A stretch of DNA of 64,000 nucleotides, from positions 1 through 64,000 of the forward strand of contig CAVRVH010000004.1 in the NCBI GenBank assembly GCA_963724665.1, in the 5' to 3' direction. The DNA comes from DASUPK01 sp963724665 (lineage in GTDB: Bacteria > Actinomycetota > Thermoleophilia > Solirubrobacterales > 70-9). The translations under genes and the position numbers were made by a program. Shown in pieces: positions 16,802 to 25,843 of this stretch. How positions within the stretch are numbered: position 1 is the stretch's first letter; every line of letters begins with the position of its first letter. The notes beneath the pieces are model-generated. The model saw only the letters and a list, made by a program, of their open reading frames with translations, had not been told where the DNA came from and did no database searches.

Positions 16802-18790
16802 CTACTGGACCAAGCGGACCTCCAGCGGCGGCGCAAGCAGCACCCCCGAGCCGCCCGCCAGCGCCAGAATCCGCGCGACGTAGGCGCGCGTCTCCGGGTA
16901 CGGCGGCACGCAGTGGCAGGCCGCGACCGCCCCCGATCCCGCGTTGTACGCCGCCAGCGCGAGCGGGACCGAGTGGAACTGGCGCAGCAGGTCCGACATC
17001 AGGTGCGCCTGGGCGTCGATCGCCGCCACCGGGTCGAATGGATCGCGCAGCCCGTATGAGCGCGCGGTGGATGGGATGAACTGGGCGATGCCGAGCGCCC
17101 CGGCCGGCGATACGGCCCTCGGGTTGAATCCCGACTCCGCCATCAGCTGGGCCGCGAGCAGGCCCGGTGAGACGTTCCAGCGGGACGCCGAGCGCAGCAG
17201 CAGCTCGCGGAACCGGCTTGGGACGAAGCTCGGGATCCCTGAAGTCCTTCCCAACCCTCCTTCCTCGCCAGGCGGGCCGGTGCTGAGCGAGTTGCCCGTC
17301 TCCGAGCACGGCGGCGGCCCGCCGTCGAAGCCGAAATGCCAGGGCTCCCAGCTGTACCTGCGGGTGAAGCCGAACCGACCCGCGTGCGCGAGGAGCCATC
17401 CGTAGGCCGCCGACGGCCCGAGATCGAGCTCGGTGGCGCAGCGGTGAAGGGAATGTCCCGGGGGCGCCACCCAGCGCGGATCGGGGTGCTGAGCGAAGAG
17501 GCGTGCCTGCTCCGCATCGGAGCGGAAGCCCGAGACGACCAGCAGGTCGAGGCCGGCATGCCGTGCCGCCGCCGCCATCCGGTCATACGCGACCGCCACG
17601 TCGGGTCTCATCCCCTCGCCATCGCGATAGACAAGCTGCCCGGAGTAGCCACCGCCCTCTGCCTGCGACGGCATCCCGCTCCAGGAGGACACGGACGCCG
17701 ACGCCTCGGCGACCGCCGAGGCGACCACCCGGATCGGCCGGCGATCGGTGAGTCGGTCGCCGCCCGGGAGCCGGTTGGGATCGATCTCCCCCACGACGGT
17801 GGCGCGGGCCTGGAGCGGCGGGAAAGAGGTGGAATCCGGGAAGACGATCCGGAGCCGCCCCGGATCGACGTCGTTGCGGCGTGCCGCATCGAACGCCGCC
17901 AGGCGGGCTCGGCCCAGGAACTCGTCCTTGGAGAGGTGCCGAGGATTCGGAGATCCATCCGGAAGCGTTGCGGGCGCCAGCAGCCTCGTGGTGTCGTCGC
18001 GCATGCTTCGGGCAGCCGAGAGCGCCGCAAGGTCCGCCGCCCTCTGCACCCTGCCCCTGCCGGTGGCCGCACCGCCGATCGCCGCCAGCGCAAGCACCGC
18101 GAGCACCAGGATCAGCCCCGCCCCCACGAGTGCCGGGAGAACCTGTCCGCGCTCGCCCGCACGGGCTGCCACTCCCGGAGAGCCGCGACCGAGACGAAGC
18201 AGACGACGCGCAATTCCCACGGCCAGCTCGGAGACCCAGCCACCGGCCCGCGCCCCGGCAAGGGCGCGCCGCGTGGCGAGCTGTCCAGGCGGGCGGGTCG
18301 CCACCCGGCACGGCACCCGGCGGCGAGCCAGCTCCTCGACCGCCAGCGCCGCCAGCGATCGCTCGTCCGGGAGAGAGACGAGCAGGCACCCACCGGCGAC
18401 GGCGAGGCCGTCCGCCTCGAGAGCTGGAACCCAGAGCCGACCAGGGAGATGAATGACCGCCAGCTCGGCCCCCGATTCCGCAACCGACGCGGCAACCTCC
18501 TCCACCAGCTCGGCCTCCTCGAAGGCCAGATGGCAGACATGGCCCCGGGCGGATGCTCTCCGGCCGCTCGATCGGAGGGCTTCCTCCACCGCCCGAGCGC
18601 CGGCGGCGGCCAGCAGGGTCGGGCCGCGGCGCCGCGCTCCGTCGCCCACCTCCACCAGCAGGGTCCCCGCGCCTGTCAGGGCGGCGGCCTCGACAGCAAC
18701 CGCGGCCGCCAGGCCCCGGCTCGGCCCGCGGTCGGTCCCGGTGGCGAGAATCGCCGGGATCAACCGTCGCCTCGCGGGGACCGCGACCAT
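16802..18790 (-). CDS. Fusion: ParA-like / TadG-like / VanY-like peptidase / lytic transglycosylase
   Basis: One unbroken frame of 662 residues with four parts. Residues 1-195 resemble a ParA/MinD-type fold without a Walker A loop ('TLLVEVGDG', 'CLLVSLPDERSLAALAVEEL'); this is inference. Residues 213-300 are TadG-like: 'GERGQVLPALVGAGLILVLA' then 'RVQRAADLAALSAAR'. Residues about 395-490 are a VanY-type D-Ala-D-Ala carboxypeptidase with zinc ligands H449, D456 and H485 ('GHSLHRCATELDLG', 'EPWHFGF'). Residues about 530-645 are an SLT domain with catalytic E552 ('LMAESGFNPRAVSPAGALGI', 'AYNAGSGAV'). It follows two TadE-like genes and overlaps the nearer by 31 bases. A plausible role is cutting peptidoglycan where a Tad-type pilus crosses the wall. 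Confidence 0.8.
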   Translation of the reverse strand: MVAVPARRRLIPAILATGTDRGPSRGLAAAVAVEAAALTGAGTLLVEVGDGARRRGPTLLAAAGARAVEEALRSSGRRASARGHVCHLAFEEAELVEEVAASVAESGAELAVIHLPGRLWVPALEADGLAVAGGCLLVSLPDERSLAALAVEELARRRVPCRVATRPPGQLATRRALAGARAGGWVSELAVGIARRLLRLGRGSPGVAARAGERGQVLPALVGAGLILVLAVLALAAIGGAATGRGRVQRAADLAALSAARSMRDDTTRLLAPATLPDGSPNPRHLSKDEFLGRARLAAFDAARRNDVDPGRLRIVFPDSTSFPPLQARATVVGEIDPNRLPGGDRLTDRRPIRVVASAVAEASASVSSWSGMPSQAEGGGYSGQLVYRDGEGMRPDVAVAYDRMAAAARHAGLDLLVVSGFRSDAEQARLFAQHPDPRWVAPPGHSLHRCATELDLGPSAAYGWLLAHAGRFGFTRRYSWEPWHFGFDGGPPPCSETGNSLSTGPPGEEGGLGRTSGIPSFVPSRFRELLLRSASRWNVSPGLLAAQLMAESGFNPRAVSPAGALGIAQFIPSTARSYGLRDPFDPVAAIDAQAHLMSDLLRQFHSVPLALAAYNAGSGAVAACHCVPPYPETRAYVARILALAGGSGVLLAPPLEVRLVQ

Positions 18791-19113
18791 GCCTGCGACG
18801 TCACGGCGAGCGCATCCGCGACGACGGCGAGCGGTGCGGGCGGGCGCAACCTGACCGTGACCCTGCCGTCATCGGCGCTGACATGGGAGCGCCCGCGGGC
18901 CCAAGCGGGCAGCGCTTCCATGGTCGCGCGCTTTGCGTCCTTCCCGGCGGTTCCCGCGAGCGCCCCCGCTTCCGCCGCCCCGTCGGCGACCGTCATCGAG
19001 TATCCGACGAGCAGCAGCTGGAGCGCGATCGCGGCCGCCAGGGCAAGCGCGGGCAGAGCCGCCAGCAGCTCGACCGAAGCCTGCCCCGTCCCCGGCCGCC
19101 TACGCGCCACCAT
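18760..19113 (-). CDS. TadE-like pseudopilin
   Basis: Protein of 117 residues with the TadE layout: a short basic N-terminus, 'GQASVELLAALPALALAAAI' with the Glu at position 5 of the hydrophobic helix, then a small outside domain. It ends in a basic tail inside the start of the fusion gene. It overlaps its neighbours by 14 bases upstream and 31 downstream, so the three genes form one operon. TadE proteins are minor pilins of Flp/Tad pili; no TadA, TadB or TadC gene is in this window. Confidence 0.8.
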   Translation of the reverse strand: MVARRRPGTGQASVELLAALPALALAAAIALQLLLVGYSMTVADGAAEAGALAGTAGKDAKRATMEALPAWARGRSHVSADDGRVTVRLRPPAPLAVVADALAVTSQAWSRSPRGDG

Positions 19114-19453
19114 CCGAATCGAGCGTCGAGGCCGCGGATACCGATGGCAACGAGGTGCCGGGGATGATCGCCGGGACCCTGACCCTCACCCTTACCCCGT
19201 CGCCTGAGCGGATCGCGGCGCCGTCGCGCAGGGCACCAGGCAGCGCGCGGAGGGCCGCCGCCTCGGCGTCGGAGCCGACCACCTCCGCCCTGGCGCCCGC
19301 CCGGGCGGCGTTGCCCGCGGACCAGATCGCCCACCCGACCAGCGCGGTCTGCGCGGCGATCGCCAGGCAGACGGCGATCGCCGGCAACACGGCGACGAAC
19401 TCAACCGACGCCTGTCCGGATGCGCCGCCCGTCCTCTCGAGTCTCGGCCACAT
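19100..19453 (-). CDS. TadE-like pseudopilin, first gene of the operon
   Basis: Second TadE-like protein, 117 residues. 'GQASVEFVAVLPAIAVCLAI' is the conserved pilin-like helix with the Glu; 'AGNAARAGARAEVVGSDAEA' follows, as in TadE. It is closely similar in layout to its downstream neighbour, suggesting duplication. The first base of its ATG complement is 63 bases from the next upstream gene, so the operon promoter may lie there. Confidence 0.8.
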   Translation of the reverse strand: MWPRLERTGGASGQASVEFVAVLPAIAVCLAIAAQTALVGWAIWSAGNAARAGARAEVVGSDAEAAALRALPGALRDGAAIRSGDGVRVRVRVPAIIPGTSLPSVSAASTLDSDGGA

Positions 19454-19516
19454 GGGCCGAACCTAGGCCGGGGCTGGTCACGCGATTCGCGCCCAGCGCC
19501 GCGAATCAGTGACTGA

Positions 19517-19873
19517 TCAGGAGTAGGTCGTCTCCGAGCGCCAGATCAGGAAGATCGCGCCGAGGCAGGCCGCCATCAGTGCGATCCAGAGCACAATTCC
19601 ACCCTGCCATGAGCGGAAGTCGTCATACGCCACCACCAGCAGCGCGATCGCCCCGACGGCCCCGAACAACCCGGCCTTGCGCCCATCGGAGAGCCCCGAG
19701 ATAGTGAGCTGCTGCTCGTTGTAGACCCGGTAGAGCAGCCAGGCGATCGCAGCGAAGAAGATCATCGTCAACGCGGTCAGAACGGCCGCCGCCGCGTTGC
19801 CGCCGCCCGGGAGGAAGTCGACCGCGGCCGCGAGCGCGAGGATGATCGCGATGTTTCGGACGTTCTGGAGCAC
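19517..19873 (-). CDS. Small membrane protein, four predicted helices
   Basis: 118 residues with hydrophobic helices at about 7-20, 27-50, 68-84 and 91-110. Between helices 2 and 3 is a polar loop 'YNEQQLTISGLSDGRKAGL'. No known family was recognised with certainty. It reads from an AT-richer divergent region shared with the HD-hydrolase gene (19874-20025). That region holds a hairpin, CGGATTT (19950-19956) with AAATCCG (19971-19977). Confidence 0.7.
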   Translation of the reverse strand: MLQNVRNIAIILALAAAVDFLPGGGNAAAAVLTALTMIFFAAIAWLLYRVYNEQQLTISGLSDGRKAGLFGAVGAIALLVVAYDDFRSWQGGIVLWIALMAACLGAIFLIWRSETTYS

Positions 19874-20025
19874 CTCTGCGATTCTAGGTCAGAGGCGCAA
19901 GTCAATATTGAGCTTGCAACTGAATCCGAGATGTGAAAGAACTGTCAAGCGGATTTGTCCGAATTTGCGGAAATCCGAGTCCGGCGCATTGAGAAACCAC
20001 GATGGCGTCGTTAGCGTTTTAGGGG

Positions 20026-20619
20026 ATGACTGAGCTCACGACACCGACTGAACCGCGGATGGAGTCGGATCTCGCGATCTCCGCCCTCCGATTCGCGCGC
20101 CGCGTTCACCTCGGCCAGTACAGGAAGCAGACTGGAGAGCAGTTCGTCGAGCACCCGATCGCGGTTGCCCAGCTGCTCTCGGACTCCGGCTACGACGAAT
20201 CGCTGATCGCGGCCGCTTACCTGCACGATGTCGTGGAGAAGACGGACGTCAGCCTTGACGAGGTTCGCGAGCGCTTCGGCCCAAGCGTCGCGGCGCTGGT
20301 GGACCGCCTGAGCGAAGACCCCGAGATCGCGGCCTACGGGGAGCGCAAGAGGGCGCTGCGCAGGGGAATCGTTCAATCGGGCGGCGACCCTGTGGTCATC
20401 TACGCCGCCGACCGGGTCGCGAACATGCGCGACTGGCTGAAGGTGGCACCCGAGGATCGCCCCGCCTGCGGGGAGCGGCTCGGGACGACCCTCGACGAAC
20501 GGCTTGAGCTCTGGACGGAGGACCTCGAGGAGCTACATGACCTGAGCCCGGAAACCCCGTTCCTGGCGGAGATCCAGAGCGATCTGAGCACGCTGAAGGC
20601 CGAAGCGCCGAGCAGGTAA
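20026..20619 (+). CDS. HD-domain hydrolase related to the RelA/SpoT hydrolase domain
   Basis: 197 residues covering only the (p)ppGpp-hydrolase-type HD domain. It has 'ALRFARRVHLGQYRKQTGEQ', 'VEHPIAVAQLL', the HD pair in 'AAAYLHDVVEKTDVSLDEV', and 'VIYAADRVANMRDW', where the last Asp completes the metal site. No synthetase, TGS or ACT domain is present, so it resembles small alarmone hydrolases (SAH/MESH1 type). An alarmone role is inference. The ATG follows TTTTAGGGG. Confidence 0.83.
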   Translation: MTELTTPTEPRMESDLAISALRFARRVHLGQYRKQTGEQFVEHPIAVAQLLSDSGYDESLIAAAYLHDVVEKTDVSLDEVRERFGPSVAALVDRLSEDPEIAAYGERKRALRRGIVQSGGDPVVIYAADRVANMRDWLKVAPEDRPACGERLGTTLDERLELWTEDLEELHDLSPETPFLAEIQSDLSTLKAEAPSR

Positions 20620-20842
20620 CGGGTTGCGCGTTCGGGCACCCTCACATAACACGTAGTTCACATCCGGATAAAACCCGGATCCATCGCTCCGCCGGACTGA
20701 CTATCCTGCCTCCGCCGCCGAAGTCCGCGGCACCTGCTGCTCCAACGGCCCCCGACTCCTGACCCCCGCCGACCACAGCCAATTCGCGATCGGCTTTGAT
20801 CGCCGTGACCTGCCCAGGCTGCACGAGCTTTGGGACGAGATC

Positions 20843-21791
20843 GTGCTGTCCGAGCGCTGGTCCGAGGGCGACCTGACCGCCCGCTTCGAGTCGGCGTGGG
20901 CCGACCTGCACGGCCTGGGCTCGGTCGCCACCGGCGGCTGGACCGGCGCGGCCCTCGCCGCGCTCGACTTCGCCGGCGTCAAGGGCGAGAAGGTCCTCTG
21001 CCCTTCCAATACCTTCATGGCAACGCCTCTCTCCATCATCCACTCGGGCGGTGAGCCGGTCTTCGTCGACTGCAACCGCGACGACCTCTGCATGTCCTTC
21101 GAGGACTTCGAGCGCAAGGCCGAGCAGCACAGGCCGCGCGCCGCGGTGATCGTCCACATCGGAGGTCATGTCGCCTTCGAAGTCGAGCGGATCGCCGCCT
21201 ACTGCCGCGAGCACGGGATCTTCCTGCTCGAGGATTGCGCCCACGCGCACGGCGCCCGCTGGGGCGACCGCCGGCCGGGTTCGTGGGGCGACGCCGGGGC
21301 CTACTCCTTCTATGCGACCAAGACGGTCTCCACCGGCGAGGGCGGAATGCTCGTCTCGAATCGCGAGGAGCTGCTCGAGCACGCGCGCGCCTTCCGCAAC
21401 TACGGCAAGCCCGACCACCGGGTCGAGGGCCTCAACCTCCGGATGAGCGAGTTCACCGCTGCGATCGGCCTGGTGCAGACCGAGCGCCTCGAGGAGATCG
21501 TCGCCCGCAAGAACAAGGTCGCCCGCGAGCAGCTCGATCCCGTCTACACCTCCCGCCTGGAGCTCCCGGACGGCATGACCTCCGGTCTATACAAGTACAT
21601 CGTCTTCGAGGAGATCGAGCGCTCGACCGGCAAGGTCTACGACGATCCCTGCCACCGGATCATGGGAACCGGCGACGAGCTGCCCGAACACGGACTGGGT
21701 CAGCCAGAACCACTGGTGCGTGCCGCTGTACTACGCGCCCGCGATCGACGCTGAGGAGACGGGCGAGCACGCCCTGGAGGAGACGGCATGA
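20843..21791 (+). CDS. DegT/DnrJ/EryC1/StrS sugar aminotransferase, frameshifted
   Basis: PLP-dependent sugar aminotransferase. Visible: 'VLCPSNTFMATPLSIIHSGG', 'FLLEDCAHAHGARWGDRRPG' and 'AGAYSFYATKTVSTGEGG' with the PLP lysine. Near 21686 one extra base puts the C-terminus in another frame: 'VSQNHWCVPLYYAPAIDAEE' then a TGA at 21789-21791 overlapping the epimerase ATG. The start is uncertain. The family-like sequence 'PADHSQFAIGFDRRDLPRLH' lies upstream of the GTG at 20843 in the same frame with no normal start codon, so another base may be missing near 20755. It probably makes an amino sugar together with the epimerase. Confidence 0.82.
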
Positions 21792-23200
21792 GCAGAGTCC
21801 TGGTCACCGGCGGCAGCGGCTTCATCGGCTCGCACGTAGTCGACAAGCTCGCCGACGCCGGCTACGAGCCGCGGATCTACGACCTGCAGCCCTCGCCGCA
21901 CCACGAGCCGGGATCGGTCGACACCGTGGTCAGCGACCTCTTCGACCAAGATGCGCTTTGCGCCGCGATGGAGGACTGCGAGGCGGTCGTCCACCTGGCC
22001 GCCTACGCCGACGTCGGCATCGTGGCCAAGGAGCCGGTCGAGGCGGAGGAGTGCAACTCCCGCGGCACACTCGCCGTGCTCGAGGCCGCCCGCGAGACCG
22101 GCACCCGCGTCGTCTACGGGAGCACGATCTGGGTCTACGGCGCCTCCGGCGACGGCCTGATCGACGAGGACGCCCCGCTCGGCCTGCCCGACCACCTCTA
22201 CACGGCCAGCAAGCTCGCCGGCGAGATGTATTGCACCTCCTACGCCGAGCTCTACGACGTGCCTTGCACGATCCTGCGCTTCGGCATTCCGTACGGCCCG
22301 CGGGCCAGGCCCGCCGCGGTGATCCCGATCTTCGTCTCGAAGGCGCTCAAGGGTGAGCCGCTGACCATCGCCGGAGACGGCCTGCAGACCAGGCGCTTCG
22401 TCTACGTCGAGGACCTCGCAGAGGGCATCGTCGCCGGCCTTCAAAAGGGGGTCGAGGACCGCGTCTACAACCTGGCCGGCGATGAGGCCGTGACGATCCG
22501 CGAGCTCGCGGACATCGTCTCGGATCTGATCGACGACACCGAGATCGTCCACACCCCTGGTCGCAACGGCGACTTCGGCGGTGCGGTGATCTCGAACGAG
22601 AGAGCCGCCGAGGAGCTCGACTGGCGCGCCTCCACCCCGCTTCGCGAGGGCGTCCGCCGGTACCTCGCCTGGCTCGAGCCCGAGCGTGCCCCCGCGGCGG
22701 CGCCGGAGCCCGCGCCGGTGCTTGCGGCGCAGCCCGAGCCCGAGCTGGTCGGCGCGGTTGCCCCGGTCAAGAAGGTGACGAACCTGCCGGGCTGGCCCAG
22801 CACTCCCGCCTCCTCCGGGCCGAGCGGCTGGGTGGTCGCGATCGCCGCCGCGACCGGAACTCTCATTCCCTCGGCGCTCGCGTTCCGCACCGACGACTTC
22901 GGGACCGGCCAGGTCGGCTACGTCGCAATCACCTGCCTGATCGCCATCCTCGTGGCCCTCAGCCTCATCCCTCTGAGACCCGGCGGCCGTCCCGCGAAGG
23001 GCGGAGTCATCGCCGGCTGGTTGTTCGCTGCCTTCGTGGTCCTCGAGACACTCCCGTGGACACGGAACATCTTCAATCTCGGCATGCCGCACAGGGGCAC
23101 CATCGTCCTCTGCGCGATGGGCCTGGCGATCGCCCTGGTGGTGGCGGCGGCCGCGACGCGCTTGCGCGACGACGAACCCGCCGCCGACACGATCAGCTGA
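21788..23200 (+). CDS. NAD-dependent sugar epimerase/dehydratase with C-terminal membrane domain
   Basis: 470 residues. Residues 1-315 are an extended SDR: 'VLVTGGSGFIGSHVVDKLAD', 'AVVHLAAYADVG', Thr/Ser near 'VYGSTIWVYGA' and catalytic 'YTASK'. 'GDGLQTRRFVYVEDLAEGIV' is typical of UDP-sugar epimerases. A Pro/Ala/Glu linker (about 315-345) joins four membrane helices (about 355-460). A soluble epimerase tied to a membrane domain is uncommon and suggests sugar modification at the membrane. It overlaps the aminotransferase by four bases. Confidence 0.87.
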   Translation: MSRVLVTGGSGFIGSHVVDKLADAGYEPRIYDLQPSPHHEPGSVDTVVSDLFDQDALCAAMEDCEAVVHLAAYADVGIVAKEPVEAEECNSRGTLAVLEAARETGTRVVYGSTIWVYGASGDGLIDEDAPLGLPDHLYTASKLAGEMYCTSYAELYDVPCTILRFGIPYGPRARPAAVIPIFVSKALKGEPLTIAGDGLQTRRFVYVEDLAEGIVAGLQKGVEDRVYNLAGDEAVTIRELADIVSDLIDDTEIVHTPGRNGDFGGAVISNERAAEELDWRASTPLREGVRRYLAWLEPERAPAAAPEPAPVLAAQPEPELVGAVAPVKKVTNLPGWPSTPASSGPSGWVVAIAAATGTLIPSALAFRTDDFGTGQVGYVAITCLIAILVALSLIPLRPGGRPAKGGVIAGWLFAAFVVLETLPWTRNIFNLGMPHRGTIVLCAMGLAIALVVAAAATRLRDDEPAADTIS

Positions 23201-23917
23201 CTACACAGCTACGGGGCGCAGCCCGGTCGAGCGGATCCGCTCCACCACCATCGGCAGCGCCGCCACCGTCCCGCGCCAGCAGCCCGGCTCGCTGTAGTGA
23301 TCGGCGTCGTGGAGCAGCAGGACCTCGCCGGCGTCCAGGTCGCGGGTCACCTCCGCCGCGATCTCCGCGCCCGACCTCGCTGCCCGCCAGTCGTGCCCCC
23401 AGCGCGACCAGAGCAGTGACCGCAACCCGCGGGCCCTCGTCTCGACCATCCCCGGGTAGCTGAAGATCCCGTACGGGGGGCGGTAGAGCTCAGGGCGCAG
23501 CCCCACCGCATCCTCGATCGCGGCGATCCCCCGCTCCAGATCCTCTACGAACGTGCTCGGGGCGAGCCGCAGCATGTTGCGGTGCCGATAGCCGTGAATT
23601 GCGGAGGTGTGTCCGGCGGCGACGATCTCCGCGGCAAGCGACGGATTGCGCTCCACCTGCTCACCGCAGAGAAAGAAGGTGGCCTGTGCGTCGAGGACGT
23701 CAAGCGCCTCCATCACCGCTGGGGTTCCCTCCGGGTGCGGGCCGTCGTCGAAGGTCAGGGCGACGCCAACGGGGTCGTCGATCCGCCGCGGCAGGCCGAG
23801 CGCGTCAGCGACCGCGGGCACGATCGGAGCGAGCGCCGGTGTCCACCAAGCGGCCGCCGCGGCGGCCGAGCCGATTAGGAGTCCCTTGCGGATGGCAGGA
23901 TGGTGCCACTCATGCAA
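23201..23917 (-). CDS. Polysaccharide deacetylase (NodB domain)
   Basis: Carbohydrate esterase family 4 protein of 238 residues. The N-terminus has a hydrophobic stretch (about 12-32) that anchors or exports it. The catalytic motif is 'VALTFDDGPHPEG', with the second Asp a metal ligand. The canonical HxxxH motif is present as 'HTSAIHGYRH' with spacing shifted toward H-S-A-I-H, followed by 'LYRPPYGIFSYP' and 'LLWSRWGHDW'. 'VLLLHDADHY' ends the domain. It meets the epimerase gene tail to tail with no gap. Likely removes N-acetyl groups from a wall or capsule polymer. Confidence 0.9.
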   Translation of the reverse strand: MHEWHHPAIRKGLLIGSAAAAAAWWTPALAPIVPAVADALGLPRRIDDPVGVALTFDDGPHPEGTPAVMEALDVLDAQATFFLCGEQVERNPSLAAEIVAAGHTSAIHGYRHRNMLRLAPSTFVEDLERGIAAIEDAVGLRPELYRPPYGIFSYPGMVETRARGLRSLLWSRWGHDWRAARSGAEIAAEVTRDLDAGEVLLLHDADHYSEPGCWRGTVAALPMVVERIRSTGLRPVAV

Positions 23918-24790
23918 ACTGAGCTCGCCCTCGGCTTCGCTCTGGCGCTGGGCGCGGCCTGCTGCTACGAGACCGGTTACGCGCTACAGGCGCTCGAGGC
24001 GCGGAAGCAGCCCGCCGAGCGCTCACTGCGGCCGTCGCTGATCAAGAACCTGCTGACGCGCCCGCTCTGGGTCGGTGCGACCGCGCTGTCGCTGCTCGGC
24101 TGGCCCCTGCAGATCGTCGCCCTCGCCCACGCGCCCCTCACCCTGGTCCAGCCGACCCTGGCCCTCGGCCTGCTGCTGCTCCTCGCGCTCGGCGTCCGGA
24201 TCCTGGGCGAGCCGGTGGGGCCGCGCGAGATCCTCGCCGTCGTCCTCATCATCGCCTCGGTCGGTGTATTTGCCTGGGCCGCACCCCGGGAGACGGGTGA
24301 GGTCCAGCGCAATGCGGGGCTTGTGATCGCGCTGGCGATCCTGGCGGTGGTCACGGCGACTCCCTACGTTCTGGGTCTGGTCGTGCGCCGCCCCTTCCCG
24401 ATGATGCTGCTGGTCGCGAGCGCCGGCGCCGCCGACGGTATGGCCGCCTTCGTCGCCAAGATCGTCGCGCAGGACACCTCGGAGGGGGCGCTACTCGCCT
24501 CCCTTGCCTGGATCGCGCTCGTCGCGATCGTCGTGCTCGTCGGGCTAACCAGTGAGACCTCGGCGCTCCAGCGCTTCGCGGCGACCCGGGTGGCGCCCAC
24601 GGTGCTCGTCATGCAGATCGTGATCCCCGTGGTGATGGCACCGCTCGTCGGGGGCGAGAGTTGGAGCAATACGCCGCTGGGCGGCGCCGTCCTGGTGGCG
24701 GCGCTACTGACCGTGGCTCTCGGCGCCGGCCTGCTGGCGAGCTCTCCCGCGGTCGCCAAGCTCGCCGTCGGCGAGGCCGAGGACGACTGA
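23912..24790 (+). CDS. DMT-superfamily membrane protein
   Basis: About 290 residues with nine to ten membrane helices and inverted halves. It begins 'MQTELALGFALALGAACCYE' and has 'APLTLVQPTLALGLLLLLAL' and 'FAATRVAPTVLVMQIVIPVV'. The layout resembles EamA/NIPA-like carriers; the cargo is unknown. Two starts are possible, 23900 and 23912; the latter has AGGATGG eight bases upstream. It overlaps the divergent deacetylase start by six bases and the convergent glycosyltransferase by 87 bases. Confidence 0.82.
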   Translation: MQTELALGFALALGAACCYETGYALQALEARKQPAERSLRPSLIKNLLTRPLWVGATALSLLGWPLQIVALAHAPLTLVQPTLALGLLLLLALGVRILGEPVGPREILAVVLIIASVGVFAWAAPRETGEVQRNAGLVIALAILAVVTATPYVLGLVVRRPFPMMLLVASAGAADGMAAFVAKIVAQDTSEGALLASLAWIALVAIVVLVGLTSETSALQRFAATRVAPTVLVMQIVIPVVMAPLVGGESWSNTPLGGAVLVAALLTVALGAGLLASSPAVAKLAVGEAEDD

Positions 24791-25843
24791 CGCCCCCGTC
24801 GGCAACCGGGCGAATGACTCGTCCGGCTCGCCGCTGGCGGCGAGTGCGCGCACCAGCGCCTCCCCCAGCTCCTGGCGCGTCGCTGCGACCTCCGCCAGGC
24901 CGAAGCGCTCGAACGCCTCGTTGTTGACCCGCACGTGCCCCATCCCCCACCCGTAGGAGACGACCCCGCAACCCTCCATGATCGCCTCGAGCACCGTCAG
25001 GCCCGCCGTCGAGTGCACGAGAACGTCGGCGGCGGCGAACCAGTCGGGCATTTGCTCGGTGAAACCCTCGACCCTCACCCGCGGCTCGTTCTCGAAATGC
25101 CGCGCGAGATCGCCCTGTAGTTGTTCGTTTCGCCCGCACAGGCAGACGACCGTCGCGCCGGGGACCCCCAGCGCCTCCTCCGCCGCCCCCTCCAGGTCCC
25201 CGACCGCCCAGCCTCCGCCCGAGACGATCACCATCGGTCCGTCCTTTGGCAGGCCGAGCTCGCGGCGCGCATCTGGCTGGCTGCGCGGCGAGTAGAAGCG
25301 CTCGTCCGTCAGACCCCGAACGCAGCGCACGTCGGTGCCGGGAGCGATCTGCAGAACCTCCTCAGCCGACTCGGGATGCGTGATCAGGTGGAGGTCAACG
25401 CCCGGGTGCGCCCAATATCGCAACGCGGCGAGATCGGTGATCGCCGAGACCACAGGGGCGTCGATCTTGCCCTTCTTCCGGAGATCGCCGAGCACCTCTG
25501 TGGTGCCCGGATAGGTGGAGACCACGATGTCGGGATCCCTCTCCAGCACAGCCCGGCGGATCTTCCTTGCGGCCAGCCACTGCGTCAGGTGCCCCGCGAA
25601 CCAGCGCGTCGGGCGCACGTCGGTGATCAGCCTGTAGGAGAGGTCGAACAACCGGCTCCCCCACTTGGAATGGAAGCGAGAACTGTCCATGACGAGCCGC
25701 CGCGTGATCCAGCCGACCACCGCCAGCGAGTCCACGATCTCGATCTCGGTGCCGGGAGCCTCGCGCTCGATCCCCTCGGCGAGCACTCGTGCCGGCAGGT
25801 CATGGCCCTCGCCGATCGAGGCGCTGAAGATCAGGACGCGCAA
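24704..25843 (-). CDS. MGDG-synthase/MurG-like glycosyltransferase
   Basis: GT28-type glycosyltransferase of 379 residues related to processive diacylglycerol glucosyltransferases. The N-terminal domain has 'VLIFSASIGEGHDLPARVLA' and 'DIVVSTYPGTTEVLG', then 'AITDLAALRYWAHPGVDLHL', the TD..W.HPG pattern of MGDG synthases. The donor domain has 'MVIVSGGGWAVGDLEG' and 'DVLVHSTAGLTVLEAIMEGC'. The last 30 residues are encoded opposite the end of the convergent carrier gene. It is the last gene of the minus-strand run that begins with the PHP-glycosyltransferase and ppk1. In other bacteria such enzymes make glycolipids that replace phospholipids when phosphate is short. Confidence 0.87.
   Translation of the reverse strand: MRVLIFSASIGEGHDLPARVLAEGIEREAPGTEIEIVDSLAVVGWITRRLVMDSSRFHSKWGSRLFDLSYRLITDVRPTRWFAGHLTQWLAARKIRRAVLERDPDIVVSTYPGTTEVLGDLRKKGKIDAPVVSAITDLAALRYWAHPGVDLHLITHPESAEEVLQIAPGTDVRCVRGLTDERFYSPRSQPDARRELGLPKDGPMVIVSGGGWAVGDLEGAAEEALGVPGATVVCLCGRNEQLQGDLARHFENEPRVRVEGFTEQMPDWFAAADVLVHSTAGLTVLEAIMEGCGVVSYGWGMGHVRVNNEAFERFGLAEVAATRQELGEALVRALAASGEPDESFARLPTGASVVLGLADGELGDRGRARQQAGAESHGQ

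Noticed and set aside
20642..21418. 258-residue minus-strand frame opposite the aminotransferase
   Set aside because: Antisense of a clear PLP enzyme with catalytic lysine; no motifs of its own.
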